Shown: positions 30,122-39,487 of the stretch, piece after piece | Layout: each line of letters begins with the position of its first letter | Position numbering within the stretch: the stretch's first letter is position 1 | Assembly (NCBI GenBank): GCA_021775105.1 | Contig: JAJFIJ010000372.1 | Coordinates: forward strand, 1 to 54,021 | DNA from: Rhodospirillales bacterium | Lineage (GTDB): Bacteria; Pseudomonadota; Alphaproteobacteria; Rhodospirillales; Casp-alpha2 | DNA length: 54,021 nt | Reading direction: 5' to 3' | Made by a program: the position numbers and the translations under genes | Notes under the pieces: generated by a model | The model's input: the letters and a program-made list of their open reading frames with translations, nothing else | The model's database searches: none | What the model was told of the DNA's origin: nothing

Positions 30122-30466
30122 TCAGAATAATACAAGTTGATGGGTTTTTTCGCGATCTTCACGCTGCTTGCCTTTGAGTAGTTTGATGTTTTCATACTGC
30201 TTGTCGGTTATAGCGACAATCTGGACTGACCCATATTCAGGCAAATTGTTACAAATCTTATTTTCCAGCGTTTGTCCGCTGTCCTTTCCCGATACCATAC
30301 GATAGTAGACCGAGAACTGGGCCATCGCAAATCCCTGATCAAGCAGGAAATTCCGAAATGCCGTCGCCGCCTTGCGGTCAGATCGCTCAACCACGGGCAG
30401 ATCAAACATCACAAGCATCCACATTATTTCATATCCGCTTAACCAGTTGTCCCGATCTCGCAGCAC
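30122..30466 (-). CDS. cas2: CRISPR-associated endonuclease Cas2 (type II)
   Basis: LSGYEIMWMLVMFDLPVVERSDRKAATAFRNFLLDQGFAMAQFSVYYR; GTG start. Confidence 0.95.
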   Translation of the reverse strand: MLRDRDNWLSGYEIMWMLVMFDLPVVERSDRKAATAFRNFLLDQGFAMAQFSVYYRMVSGKDSGQTLENKICNNLPEYGSVQIVAITDKQYENIKLLKGKQREDREKTHQLVLF

Positions 30467-30468
30467 AA

Positions 30469-31389
30469 TTAAATCAACTTTCCGGCTTGCCTTATAAGGG
30501 GGAATTCAAGCCGGTTTTCGTTGGCGCTCAAACTGCTAACCAGTGTCTGGGCCAAACGGTGGAGTGCGTTCATAACAGTGGAAACGCCTTTTTGAAGCTG
30601 AACATCCGTGTCCAGAACTTTTGACAGCGCCCGTTTCATATCCGGTGTCAGCGTTCCGGTTTCCGCTCCTTCCTTATCGATAATCTCTCGCACGATTTTA
30701 TCGACAAGCGGGCGAAATGGTTCCATCAAGTCGTCTACAAGGGCGAACGCATTTTTGCGATTGCGATGGTGAATGCCGAGCGCCGGTGTCAGGCCAGCGC
30801 CGCAAATCGCCCGCGCCGTTGCGGCCCGCACGATGGCGTAACCATAGTTCAACATTGAGTTTTCTATCCCGGTTTCGCGGTCGCGCCGAAAACTGCTTCC
30901 TAATAAGGCCGTCCAATAGTGCCGTGCGGCTTGGGCCTCCATGTTATCAGGATCGCCAGACTTGACTCGTTTAATCAGAACAGCAAGCTCGTCAATCACT
31001 GTCGATGAGCCTTCAAAATATCCCAAGATGGTTTTTTGGTTTGCAATTTTTTCCCGCACAATTGATTGCCAGAGGCGTTTCGCCAGTGGTTGACCGCAAT
31101 CGATTTGCGACCACAAAATGCCGGTCTGGTCGAAATGGCTGTCGTAAGGCAGTGAGAGGGCCAACGGGTGATAATTTTTCCCGCACGTTATGATCGGGGA
31201 TCTGCGTTCGGCCAGCTCCATAATTAATGTTTTTGATAAGATGATTTGATGCGCAGATAGGATGAGGGCAGTGATATCGTCGAGCGGAACGCGACCGACT
31301 TCACCGTTGTCGCGCTTGACGACCAGAAAACCTCTGTGCTTGGACAAATAGTGGCCGTCTTCGGCGATTTCGACAACCTGCGTAACCAT
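30469..31389 (-). CDS. cas1: CRISPR-associated endonuclease Cas1 (type II)
   Basis: 306 aa; NMEAQAARHYWTALLG ... GIENSMLNYGYAIVRAATARAICGAGLTPALGIHHRNRKNAFALVDDLMEPFRPLVD. Confidence 0.96.
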   Translation of the reverse strand: MVTQVVEIAEDGHYLSKHRGFLVVKRDNGEVGRVPLDDITALILSAHQIILSKTLIMELAERRSPIITCGKNYHPLALSLPYDSHFDQTGILWSQIDCGQPLAKRLWQSIVREKIANQKTILGYFEGSSTVIDELAVLIKRVKSGDPDNMEAQAARHYWTALLGSSFRRDRETGIENSMLNYGYAIVRAATARAICGAGLTPALGIHHRNRKNAFALVDDLMEPFRPLVDKIVREIIDKEGAETGTLTPDMKRALSKVLDTDVQLQKGVSTVMNALHRLAQTLVSSLSANENRLEFPLIRQAGKLI

Positions 31390-31392
31390 GAA

Positions 31393-34300
31393 TTAGCCTT
31401 TTCGACCACCGTCTTCGCGTATTGTCCATTTCCGTATGAAATTTTCTTTCAATACATTTATGGAGATGTGCCTTTGGTCTCCTTTGGTTTCATATTGAGG
31501 GCGAAGATCAATCTTATTAACTCGCGTGGCAAACCCAGCGACCCGAACGAATGTGGTTTTGCCGCTTCCAGAAATTTCAATCAGATCATTTTTAAATAAA
31601 CGGGCGATGAAGCTTGCCGCCGGGTGGATAGCTTGCCCATCGATTCGGCCCAGATTTTTGTCAGGGCTTTTTCCTTTGCAATTGGCATATGACCAAAACG
31701 CGCCCTTCCATTCAAATTCACCTTTCTTCCATTTTCCCGGCTTGCCTTTCGGCAGTTGCCAGATATCGACACAAACAAATGAATCCGGGGCGTATGCTTT
31801 GTACGGTGCGGACGGTATGGGTATTGCCGATTGGTTCGCGACCAGAATTCGGATCGTCTTTATGTTATTATTTTTGCCAAACTCGGCGAGAACTTTTGCC
31901 AACCCTGATTTATCCAGCTTTTTCCCGGCGGCTCTGGCCTGATCTAAATGCCTCTCAATCCGCGAACGCCAGCCGAGGTTGCGAATGGCGCCAACCTCTT
32001 TTTCAGACAGGCTTTCCAGTTTTTTCCGGGTGACAAGTTCGTGGCCCGGCAGGTCCGGGTCCTGCTTTTCTTTTGGCACAAGACCATAGGCGGTTTCCTT
32101 GTACATTTTCCCGTTCATGCCATGATCAGGCTTGTAGGACACGATTAGATCGTCCAACCGGCTCTTCAGTGCCGTCCGCAACGGGGTAATGTCCGGAAGC
32201 TCGATATGAACCCGATCATCGGCTCCCCGCTTGGTTTGATCGGACACCCGTTTTAACATGCTCCGGTCGGTCAACCCGACGACAAAGGCGTCGATTACAT
32301 GGTGGCGGTGATCGTTCCGTTCCTTGAAATTATGATCCCCCAGTAGGCTGTTCAGATGCCATTTGCCGCGCATCATCGCCGTCAGGCCGCCGGGGATCGT
32401 GACGATTTTGTTTTGGTCGCAAACATGGCTCAAATAGCGTTTGGTCAGGCGAGAAATATAAGCGTTGTCGGTTAGCTGCCGGGCCAAAAAGCCACCATCT
32501 TTTTCAAACCGCTCCATCGCATCGGCATCAAAGCGCCAGCGTTTGTTCTTCGGAAACGATTTTGCGCCCTCGGCTATCCGGCTCCATACCATACCCTTGT
32601 CGGAATGCTGGTCTCTGGCAAATGCTTCATAAGGGGTATTGTTGCCCTTTAACCGGTTTGCCTGACGAATGGCGATGGTCAGATTGGCTGTGCCGTTATC
32701 CAGCGTTCTTGAAAACGGCAAAATGTGCTCAATCTCGGCTTCGCCGTTAAACAGCATTGCAGCAGAAATGATTTTGCCAGAAAACGGGCAATGGCGCGTG
32801 AGTTGGTCGGGTCCCAGTTCTTCCCAAAGCCTGATTTTTTTCAAATCAAGCCCTGATGGCTCCTGACCGTGATTGAGTTCGCAAAACAATGCCGCTCTTT
32901 TGTCATTGGCTTTTGCAAACAGTGCATTCTGTTTGGAAATATCGTCACGGGCCTTGGCGGTCTTCTTCAGATCGCGGACCAGTTCAACGTGAATTTCGGC
33001 AGGCGGACCCAAGCGTTCGATCAGGCGATTGACGAGTTTGCGCAATTGGTTTAGCGCGACGTGAACCGTGGGATTGTTGATTTTGCCATAGTGCTGCTCT
33101 GGGCTGTCGTCCGCGCCGTAATCGGCGGGTTTGCCACCGATTACGCTGCCCCTTAACAGTTCCCCGTAATAGGGGAGCTGGTCCAGCAAATGATCGACCA
33201 CATATTTGCTATGATCCAGATAGACACCGTTGTCATCGTATACCTCGCGGACGGCAGCATCGTATCCCAGTTTTTTGGCGCGCATGATGGCGGCACAGCG
33301 GGTCATGAACTTGCGCGACAAATGCGCGGTCGCGGAGGACAGTTTAAATTTTGCAATCGCCCGACCCCGTGCGTCATCCAGCCCGAATCGTGCCATCAAG
33401 TCTTGGATTAACTGATTGTCGTCCTCTGCCTCGTGTAGCATTTCCACGACATCGTTTTGGTCGCCCGAAGAGAGCAGGTCCCACGCCGTGTCAAACAATT
33501 CCGGTTTTCGCATATCGATGGCGGTAGCATTGCCGTTTAGCTTGTCGCGCGGGCCATTTTCAAGATTGAATAAACACCCGCGCGGGAATACGGGGCTGCC
33601 ATCAGGAAATTTCAGTTTTCTCAACCCACCGAATGAAACCGTTTTCTGCGCATTCAGGCAATCAAGGACCGTTGCCCGCTGATCGTCATTTAGAGCGTAT
33701 TTTTTTTGATCTTCACCGTAATACTGAAGATTGGCGACTTCCTGCAAAATTCGAAATTCCTGGGCAATAGGTAAGTCTTTATGGGCACGGTATTCGTCGA
33801 TGAAAAACTCGCACCGGCCCCGCTCTACCGGTTTGAGTTTGCGCTGAAAGAAAATACCGTCAAACCCCTCCGACTTGTTACCATTACGTAAATGATCCCA
33901 ATCCTCTTTTGACAACGCATGATGAGGTTCTTGTAGGGTCCTTATTTGGTCAAATTCTTTCACATACATTGCGCGTTCGGCGTAAAGATCGCCGTCTTCG
34001 CCGCGGAACCGAACAGATTGGCCTGATAGAACCCTGTCGTTGAGCCATTGCCCCAATGTTCGATCACCTAGAGCGGCCCGCAATTCGGATATTTTCGGCT
34101 TGATTGTGCCGGTCTCCTCATCGTCGGCATCGCTCTTTCGGTTTGACAGAAATCCTCGCCGCTGACTGATATGAAACAAGGCCCGCCCAAGTTCGTTGGG
34201 TTCCAGTGTGCGCTCGATTGCAGCCGCCCTTAAACAATAAGGATCAAGCGCTTCAAGTTTTTTGCGATCAGCACGGTCCTTCGGCATCAATCCCAACTGA

Positions 34301-34548
34301 ACCAGACGCTCGATCAGTTGAGCTTTCCGGTGCAATCTGCGATCCCGGTTCCGCCGGGCACCACGGGCTAATCGGCGCTCTACAGCGAGGCTTTGACCTA
34401 CTCGGTCGTTACTAGAGGGTTCCCGGCCATCGGGGAAAATTCTGACCCCGGCATCAAGCAAACCCTCGATCTTGCCGGAATTGCCAAGCGAAAAAGCGGC
34501 CCATCCGAGCGAATTCGTTCCCATGTCCAACGCCAATCGCCACACCAT
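31393..34548 (-). CDS. cas9: CRISPR-associated endonuclease Cas9, type II-C (1051 aa)
   Basis: RuvC-I RLALDMGTNSLGWAAF; Arg-rich bridge RRLARGARRNRDRRLHRK; RuvC-II AEIHVELVRDLK; HNH EIEHILPFSRTLDNGTANLTIAIRQANRLKGN; RuvC-III HHVIDAFVVGL. No csn2 or cas4 nearby. Confidence 0.97.
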   Translation of the reverse strand: MVWRLALDMGTNSLGWAAFSLGNSGKIEGLLDAGVRIFPDGREPSSNDRVGQSLAVERRLARGARRNRDRRLHRKAQLIERLVQLGLMPKDRADRKKLEALDPYCLRAAAIERTLEPNELGRALFHISQRRGFLSNRKSDADDEETGTIKPKISELRAALGDRTLGQWLNDRVLSGQSVRFRGEDGDLYAERAMYVKEFDQIRTLQEPHHALSKEDWDHLRNGNKSEGFDGIFFQRKLKPVERGRCEFFIDEYRAHKDLPIAQEFRILQEVANLQYYGEDQKKYALNDDQRATVLDCLNAQKTVSFGGLRKLKFPDGSPVFPRGCLFNLENGPRDKLNGNATAIDMRKPELFDTAWDLLSSGDQNDVVEMLHEAEDDNQLIQDLMARFGLDDARGRAIAKFKLSSATAHLSRKFMTRCAAIMRAKKLGYDAAVREVYDDNGVYLDHSKYVVDHLLDQLPYYGELLRGSVIGGKPADYGADDSPEQHYGKINNPTVHVALNQLRKLVNRLIERLGPPAEIHVELVRDLKKTAKARDDISKQNALFAKANDKRAALFCELNHGQEPSGLDLKKIRLWEELGPDQLTRHCPFSGKIISAAMLFNGEAEIEHILPFSRTLDNGTANLTIAIRQANRLKGNNTPYEAFARDQHSDKGMVWSRIAEGAKSFPKNKRWRFDADAMERFEKDGGFLARQLTDNAYISRLTKRYLSHVCDQNKIVTIPGGLTAMMRGKWHLNSLLGDHNFKERNDHRHHVIDAFVVGLTDRSMLKRVSDQTKRGADDRVHIELPDITPLRTALKSRLDDLIVSYKPDHGMNGKMYKETAYGLVPKEKQDPDLPGHELVTRKKLESLSEKEVGAIRNLGWRSRIERHLDQARAAGKKLDKSGLAKVLAEFGKNNNIKTIRILVANQSAIPIPSAPYKAYAPDSFVCVDIWQLPKGKPGKWKKGEFEWKGAFWSYANCKGKSPDKNLGRIDGQAIHPAASFIARLFKNDLIEISGSGKTTFVRVAGFATRVNKIDLRPQYETKGDQRHISINVLKENFIRKWTIREDGGRKG

Positions 34549-34564
34549 ATCGGATACCTATCAA

Positions 34565-34622
34565 TTGACAACTAAATCAACGGTAATAGATTGACTTATG
34601 TGTTAAAGCGAAACAATATATA
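34565..34622 (+). promoter_or_regulatory. Candidate divergent cas9/tracrRNA promoter region
   Basis: AT-rich intergenic DNA with TTGACA (34565-34570) and TTGACT (34591-34596) upstream of aatatatat (34615-34623), placed to start transcription at the anti-repeat. Confidence 0.4.
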
Positions 34623-34626
34623 TCTT

Positions 34627-34712
34627 GAGTGTAGCTACTCAGAAATCTTGGCAATTTGTTAACACGACTTTTGTCATAAGATTGAAAAGACTGGGTTCGC
34701 CCAGTCTTTTTT
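34627..34712 (+). ncRNA. tracrRNA
   Basis: Anti-repeat agtgtagctactcagaaatcttggcaatttgttaac matches the reverse complement of the CRISPR repeat along its length with wobbles and small bulges, then a GACttttGTC mini-hairpin and a terminator hairpin. Confidence 0.88.
34685..34712 (+). terminator. Rho-independent terminator of tracrRNA
   Basis: aagactggg-ttcg-cccagtctt followed by tttt. Confidence 0.88.
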
Positions 34713-34897
34713 CATTGGAAACTATTCAAAATCTGCCCTGACCAGCAGTAGTTTCGGTGGTTCAGTAAATTCCACTGTGCCCAAAACGTGCCAATCTTAA
34801 TCCTCCTTAATCGATTTTATCCGGTTTTATCGGGCACAATGTGCGACAGCGCCCAAACAGCTAGTTGATATTAAATAGTTTTATTTTTTACTGAACC

Positions 34898-34944
34898 CAC
34901 TGGCAGTGTTGAGGTCGTCGGTTCGATCCCGATCGGCTCCACCA
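34898..34944 (+). repeat. attR core (47-bp direct repeat, orphan tRNA-Ala 3' fragment)
   Basis: Identical to 27875-27921; the tRNA 5' half is absent here. Confidence 0.9.
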
Positions 34945-34959
34945 AGTTTTTCGGCAAAA

Positions 34960-34983
34960 CCCCAAGGGAACCCTTGGGGTTTT
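34960..34983 (+). terminator. Original (host-side) tRNA-Ala(GGC) terminator, now separated from its gene
   Basis: ccccaaggg-aa-cccttgggg followed by tttt; near-identical to 27928-27951. Confidence 0.75.
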
Positions 34984-35127
34984 GTCCGTTGTGGGACATC
35001 TTTCATTTTCCGCCCTCAAACCGAACGGCACGAGCTGAATTCGGCTGAATTTAAATTTGCACCAGCGTGATGCCCATCACACCCAATGGTCTGATTTTCA
35101 TCTAAATATTCCGCTATCGAAACAATA

Positions 35128-35397
35128 ATGCTCTGGAGACGACCCATGCAAATACAACACCAAATCAGCTCAACAGTTTCGCGGCCCCGATTTTTATCGA
35201 AAATTGCCTGCGACATGATGCGGCATGCGGCGGTTTCAAAAGGTATCGACAATTGGTTGCACATTCATGGCGGTTCATCAAAAGCGCCCAGTCTGGTCAC
35301 CCGCCAGCTGGCCAGCGATCTGTACGGCGATACAGATGAGACTTTGTTATTCCACGCCGCCCTCGTTCTGGTAATTAACCGTCACATAAGGGCCTGA
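35128..35397 (+). CDS. Hypothetical protein
   Basis: 89 aa ORF; no family recognised. Confidence 0.4.
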   Translation: MLWRRPMQIQHQISSTVSRPRFLSKIACDMMRHAAVSKGIDNWLHIHGGSSKAPSLVTRQLASDLYGDTDETLLFHAALVLVINRHIRA

Positions 35398-35547
35398 ACA
35401 GGCTTCATCTGTGCCGCCCGATAAGCAACTGCCAAATATTATTTCTGGTATCACCGTGGTTCGTCGCCCATTATGGTATGCAGTTGAGCCGAATGTGCTT
35501 CAGCGGACATTCAGTGACAAAGCAGGGCTGAAATCATTCAGAAAATA

Positions 35548-38412
35548 ATGAAGATCATGCAGCCGTTCAGAAAATATATCGCGCTGATACCCTTGTTATC
35601 AGGGGGCATCGCACTTTCTGTATATGTCGCCAACACTGTTTATGATTCAGAAACCTTTCAGCGTCATCGCGCATTTGAAACCCAGGCGACCATCGTCGCT
35701 GACACCATTTCACAGGAACTTTCTTCCGGTCTCGGTCGCCTGCAATCTTTGAGCACCCACTTTGAATCGGGAATTACCATCAAGCAGCTTGGGTTCGAGC
35801 GGGCGTCCGCCCCCCTTTTACAGGGTTCCAAAAGCCTTCGTGCATTGGCCTGGGTCCCCTATGTTCCGGCAGGTCAGCGCCAGACGTATGAACAAATTCA
35901 GCGGTTCACAGGCTTCCAGGATTTTACATTTCTGGATGCGCTTGCAGATGGCGAGATGGCATCCGCTGTCGATCGTGAATCATATTTTCCGATCTACTTC
36001 ATCGAACCTTTCGCCGATTTTCAGTCCGTTTTCGGTTATGACCTCGGCTCCGACAAGACGTTGCGGACCGCACTGGAGAAATCCCGCGACGACGGCAGGG
36101 TAACCATCGCAATCCGCAAAAAGCAGGCTTTCGACGTTCTGGCGTTCCGACCCATCTACAAACGTGACGTTCGCCACGACGTTATCGACACCCGACGACG
36201 GGGCCTGATCGGCTTTGCCGTCGGCCTGTTTCAGCTCGACAGCATCGCCAACCGACTTTTTGGTGAAACCCTGACCACGCAGCACCTCATCCTGTCGATT
36301 TCGACAATGGCAAGACCGCCAACCGAACTCAGCGGTACCGGCGAGCAAATCACAAGGCGCAAGGGTGAACCATCCGGATATGAAAAAACGTCAGACCTGG
36401 TGTTCGGCGATCAGCTTTGGCGGATCACCGTTGGGACGGCACCGGGGCACCCCCTGCTTCAAACACCCCTGAACTACAGGCTGATCTTGCTGAGCGGTAT
36501 TCTGATTACCGGTCTTCTCGCAGGCATGCTCGGGTATGGCACGTATCGGGATGTTTTGACGAAGCAACTGATTGAGGAACGCACCCATCAACTGAGAGAG
36601 CGTGAACGGCAGTTTTTGCTGATCTTCAATGCCACCGCAGAAGCGATTGTTACGTTTGAACGTGACGGAACCATAACCAACGTTAACGACAAAACCGAAA
36701 ATCTGTTTGGCTATACACGCGAAGAACTGATTGGCTCCAACATGTCGAGCCTGATGCCGGAACAGGAATGGCTGACGCAACAAAAGCACATCACCTACAT
36801 TGATACAGATGCGCCAACTTCCTTCGGCCAGCGCCGGGAGTTAACAGCACGCCGCAAGGACAGAGCGCGGTTTTTCATGGATATGGCCGTTAACCGTTTC
36901 GAACATCAGGAAAAATCGGCATTTGTTGCCGTCATGCGCGACATTACGGAACGCAAGGAAACTGTTCGCAAACTGGAAGAAAACAAGATTGAAATGACAG
37001 ACTATATCCGTGAACTGGAGGCGTCTCGCCAAACGATGGAGATACAGGCGGCGGAAATTGTCACAATCGCTGAAGAACAGAATTATCTGCGGGCCAAAGC
37101 GGAAGCGGCTGACAACAGTAAATCGGACTTTCTCGCCACCATGAGCCACGAAATCCGTACCCCGCTGACCAGCATACTGGGCGTTTCGGATCTGATCCTG
37201 ACCGCGCTCAACGATCCCGCTCAACGCGAAAACGTTCTGATCATCAAGCGTGCCGGACAGGGCCTGCTCAGGATCATCAATGACATCCTTGACCATTCCA
37301 AACTGGAAGCCGGCAAACTGGAAATTGATGCCATTGATTTTCATCTGGAAAGTACAATCAAGAACACACTGGAGGTGCTTCTGCACCGGGCCGATGAACG
37401 CGATATTTTTCTCGACTATAAAATTTCCAAAGACCTGCCCGACGGCATCAACGCCGACCCCCTGCGCATTCACCAGATCCTTGTCAATCTGATCGGCAAT
37501 GCCATCAAATTCACGCAAAACGGCCGGGTCTCGTTGAAAATCTCCCCGACTGAAAACATTGGTGGCCTCGCCGGAAACGATGCCGGAAACAACGCCATAA
37601 ACAATAGCGGGCTCAAATTCACCATTACTGACACAGGTATCGGCATCTCGGAAGAAGCCCAGAAACGCCTGTTCGGAAAGTTCGAGCAGGAAGATGCCTC
37701 GACAACCCGAACTTATGGCGGATCGGGGCTCGGACTATCGATCTGTAAAATGCTGACTGAACTGATGGGAGGCGAGATCGGCGTCTCCAGCAAGCTTGGC
37801 GAAGGCAGCACGTTCTGGTTCACGCTACCCTGCAACGCCGCGACAAAAGATGTTGCACCGGGCAATCTTTCTGACCAGAAACTTGTTTATGGAACAAATC
37901 GTGCCCTGAATATCCTGCTGGCGGAAGACAACCGGGTTAACCGGATGCTGATTTCCAACATGCTGGTCAATATCGGGCACCGGGTCGATACCGCCGAGGA
38001 TGGAGAAATGGCCATCAATGCGATATCTGAAGGCGACTATGATCTGGTTCTGATGGATGTCCGCATGCCAAAACTGGGGGGACCGGAAGCAACCGGGATC
38101 ATTCGTGCACAAGAGGACGAAAACACCCATCTGCCGATCATTGCCGTTACCGCAGATGCAACAACCACCCATCGTGATCATTTTATCGAGGTCGGTATGG
38201 ATGCCGTGGTCGCCAAGCCCATTGATCTGGATATTTTGCTGAATGCAATTGATCGGGCGATGGATGAGAAAATCCATACATCGAAACTTGTCGCCGTTGA
38301 AGAGACTAGGCCCGCCCTTCAGGACAACGCCAGAGAAGAGCCGCCCGGCGAACCGGCAGAAGACAACGAAGCCCTCGGAGATCTTTTAAAACGCATGTCG
38401 GAATTTTCCTGA
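35548..38412 (+). CDS. Hybrid sensor histidine kinase/response regulator (CHASE-like sensor, PAS, HisKA, HATPase, REC)
   Basis: FLATMSHEIRTPLTSILGVSDLIL, LVNLIGNAIKFTQNG, GSGLGLSICKMLTELMGG, NILLAEDNRVNRMLISNML...DLVLMDVRMPKLGG. Confidence 0.92.
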   Translation: MKIMQPFRKYIALIPLLSGGIALSVYVANTVYDSETFQRHRAFETQATIVADTISQELSSGLGRLQSLSTHFESGITIKQLGFERASAPLLQGSKSLRALAWVPYVPAGQRQTYEQIQRFTGFQDFTFLDALADGEMASAVDRESYFPIYFIEPFADFQSVFGYDLGSDKTLRTALEKSRDDGRVTIAIRKKQAFDVLAFRPIYKRDVRHDVIDTRRRGLIGFAVGLFQLDSIANRLFGETLTTQHLILSISTMARPPTELSGTGEQITRRKGEPSGYEKTSDLVFGDQLWRITVGTAPGHPLLQTPLNYRLILLSGILITGLLAGMLGYGTYRDVLTKQLIEERTHQLRERERQFLLIFNATAEAIVTFERDGTITNVNDKTENLFGYTREELIGSNMSSLMPEQEWLTQQKHITYIDTDAPTSFGQRRELTARRKDRARFFMDMAVNRFEHQEKSAFVAVMRDITERKETVRKLEENKIEMTDYIRELEASRQTMEIQAAEIVTIAEEQNYLRAKAEAADNSKSDFLATMSHEIRTPLTSILGVSDLILTALNDPAQRENVLIIKRAGQGLLRIINDILDHSKLEAGKLEIDAIDFHLESTIKNTLEVLLHRADERDIFLDYKISKDLPDGINADPLRIHQILVNLIGNAIKFTQNGRVSLKISPTENIGGLAGNDAGNNAINNSGLKFTITDTGIGISEEAQKRLFGKFEQEDASTTRTYGGSGLGLSICKMLTELMGGEIGVSSKLGEGSTFWFTLPCNAATKDVAPGNLSDQKLVYGTNRALNILLAEDNRVNRMLISNMLVNIGHRVDTAEDGEMAINAISEGDYDLVLMDVRMPKLGGPEATGIIRAQEDENTHLPIIAVTADATTTHRDHFIEVGMDAVVAKPIDLDILLNAIDRAMDEKIHTSKLVAVEETRPALQDNAREEPPGEPAEDNEALGDLLKRMSEFS

Positions 38413-38719
38413 GATATCCTGAACCCAGCTATCTTCTTCAAACACGGGCAATCGGTATTGCAGACAGGAAACTGGCGAACAACTCTTTCAAGCAACACGC
38501 TGATCACCGGATTTTTCCATTTCATCAAACACCGCAACAATCCGCGGAATCAGCCTGAGATGTTTTTTGTTGAGATAGTGAAATAACTCGATCCGTGCCG
38601 AGGGCCAGATCCGGCAACAGAAGCAATACCGCAACAAGACAAAGAGCTGAAAGCTTCATTTGCGCGTATCCATCTGACAATTTCAGAATCATGAACCCGG
38701 TTCGATACCAGTTGAAGAA

Positions 38720-39487
38720 CTACACCTGCCGCCTGAGCATCCTGAGTACCATAAAGCATGCCATGGCGGCTGCCAGATGTTTCAATGAATGACCACTGAC
38801 GATGTGATTCGTTAACTCAAATACCAGATCATCAAAATGCTCCAGCACCTTGGCCACTGCGTACCACAGGACAACCGCCACCAGCCCGCCTTTCCCCGTA
38901 TACCTTGCCTTGGGGAACAATCTGCAAATGAACGGCATCAGCAAGATCGGCAGGAACTGCACCAGTGCATAGAAACGCAGATCACCCCTTCCCATCTGTT
39001 CCGAATATTCCCAGTAAAACAGGCTGGTGATGCCAAGGACAACAAGCACCGGCAAAACGATGGTTATACCAACCCGCCTGTCGATGCGATCCGCAATCAG
39101 CGCCGCGGTCAGGCCCATAAAACCGGCTGTCATTGGCAGCCGGTCCCAGAACAGGCGGGCGTTGGTCGGGGACTCATGATACCAGGCAGAGCCGACCCCG
39201 ACGGCGATGACACCGATGAAAAAGACAACGTAGGGGACGGCGTCGGATGGATAATCGAACAACCCGCCCGAACGACCTTTCAGGACAGCGATCATACCAA
39301 CAAACCCAGCCAGCAAAAACCCGGCACTGGAGACAACATCACCGAAGTTGGCAATTCCCAAAACGGCGCGCTGGTCGGCAAAATTGTGATAGGCCGGATC
39401 CTGCGGGATGGCATCGACAAACAATGTGCCGATGATGGCTGCCGCCGAAATACCGGCCAGCACGACGATCCGCAGCGTCAAACTCAT
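38720..39487 (-). CDS. Ceramidase-like (CREST superfamily) membrane protein
   Basis: GVGSAWYHESPTNARLFWDRLPMTAGFMGL and C-terminal SGHSLKHLAAAMACFMVLRML; multiple TM helices. Confidence 0.7.
   Translation of the reverse strand: MSLTLRIVVLAGISAAAIIGTLFVDAIPQDPAYHNFADQRAVLGIANFGDVVSSAGFLLAGFVGMIAVLKGRSGGLFDYPSDAVPYVVFFIGVIAVGVGSAWYHESPTNARLFWDRLPMTAGFMGLTAALIADRIDRRVGITIVLPVLVVLGITSLFYWEYSEQMGRGDLRFYALVQFLPILLMPFICRLFPKARYTGKGGLVAVVLWYAVAKVLEHFDDLVFELTNHIVSGHSLKHLAAAMACFMVLRMLRRQV

Larger units (their letters stand above)
27875..34944. mobile_element. Minimal integrative element carrying a tyrosine integrase and a complete type II-C CRISPR-Cas9 locus
   Basis: Perfect 47-bp direct repeats (27875-27921 and 34898-34944) of the tRNA-Ala(GGC) 3' portion flank int, CRISPR array, cas2, cas1, cas9 and tracrRNA; repeat-to-repeat offset 7,023 bp. 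Confidence 0.88.

Noticed and set aside
30469-34548. Casposon-like origin of the element (Cas1 as integrase with terminal inverted repeats)
   Set aside because: Termini are direct tRNA repeats with an adjacent tyrosine integrase; no terminal inverted repeats or PolB, and Cas1 is of the type II adaptation family.
31526-34575. Many plus-strand ORFs of 60-138 aa inside cas9
   Set aside because: Shadow ORFs opposite a strongly recognisable Cas9 coding sequence.
34720-34897. A further gene or anti-CRISPR between tracrRNA and attR
   Set aside because: No convincing ORF; the DNA is short and AT-rich and better explained as the attachment-site arm.
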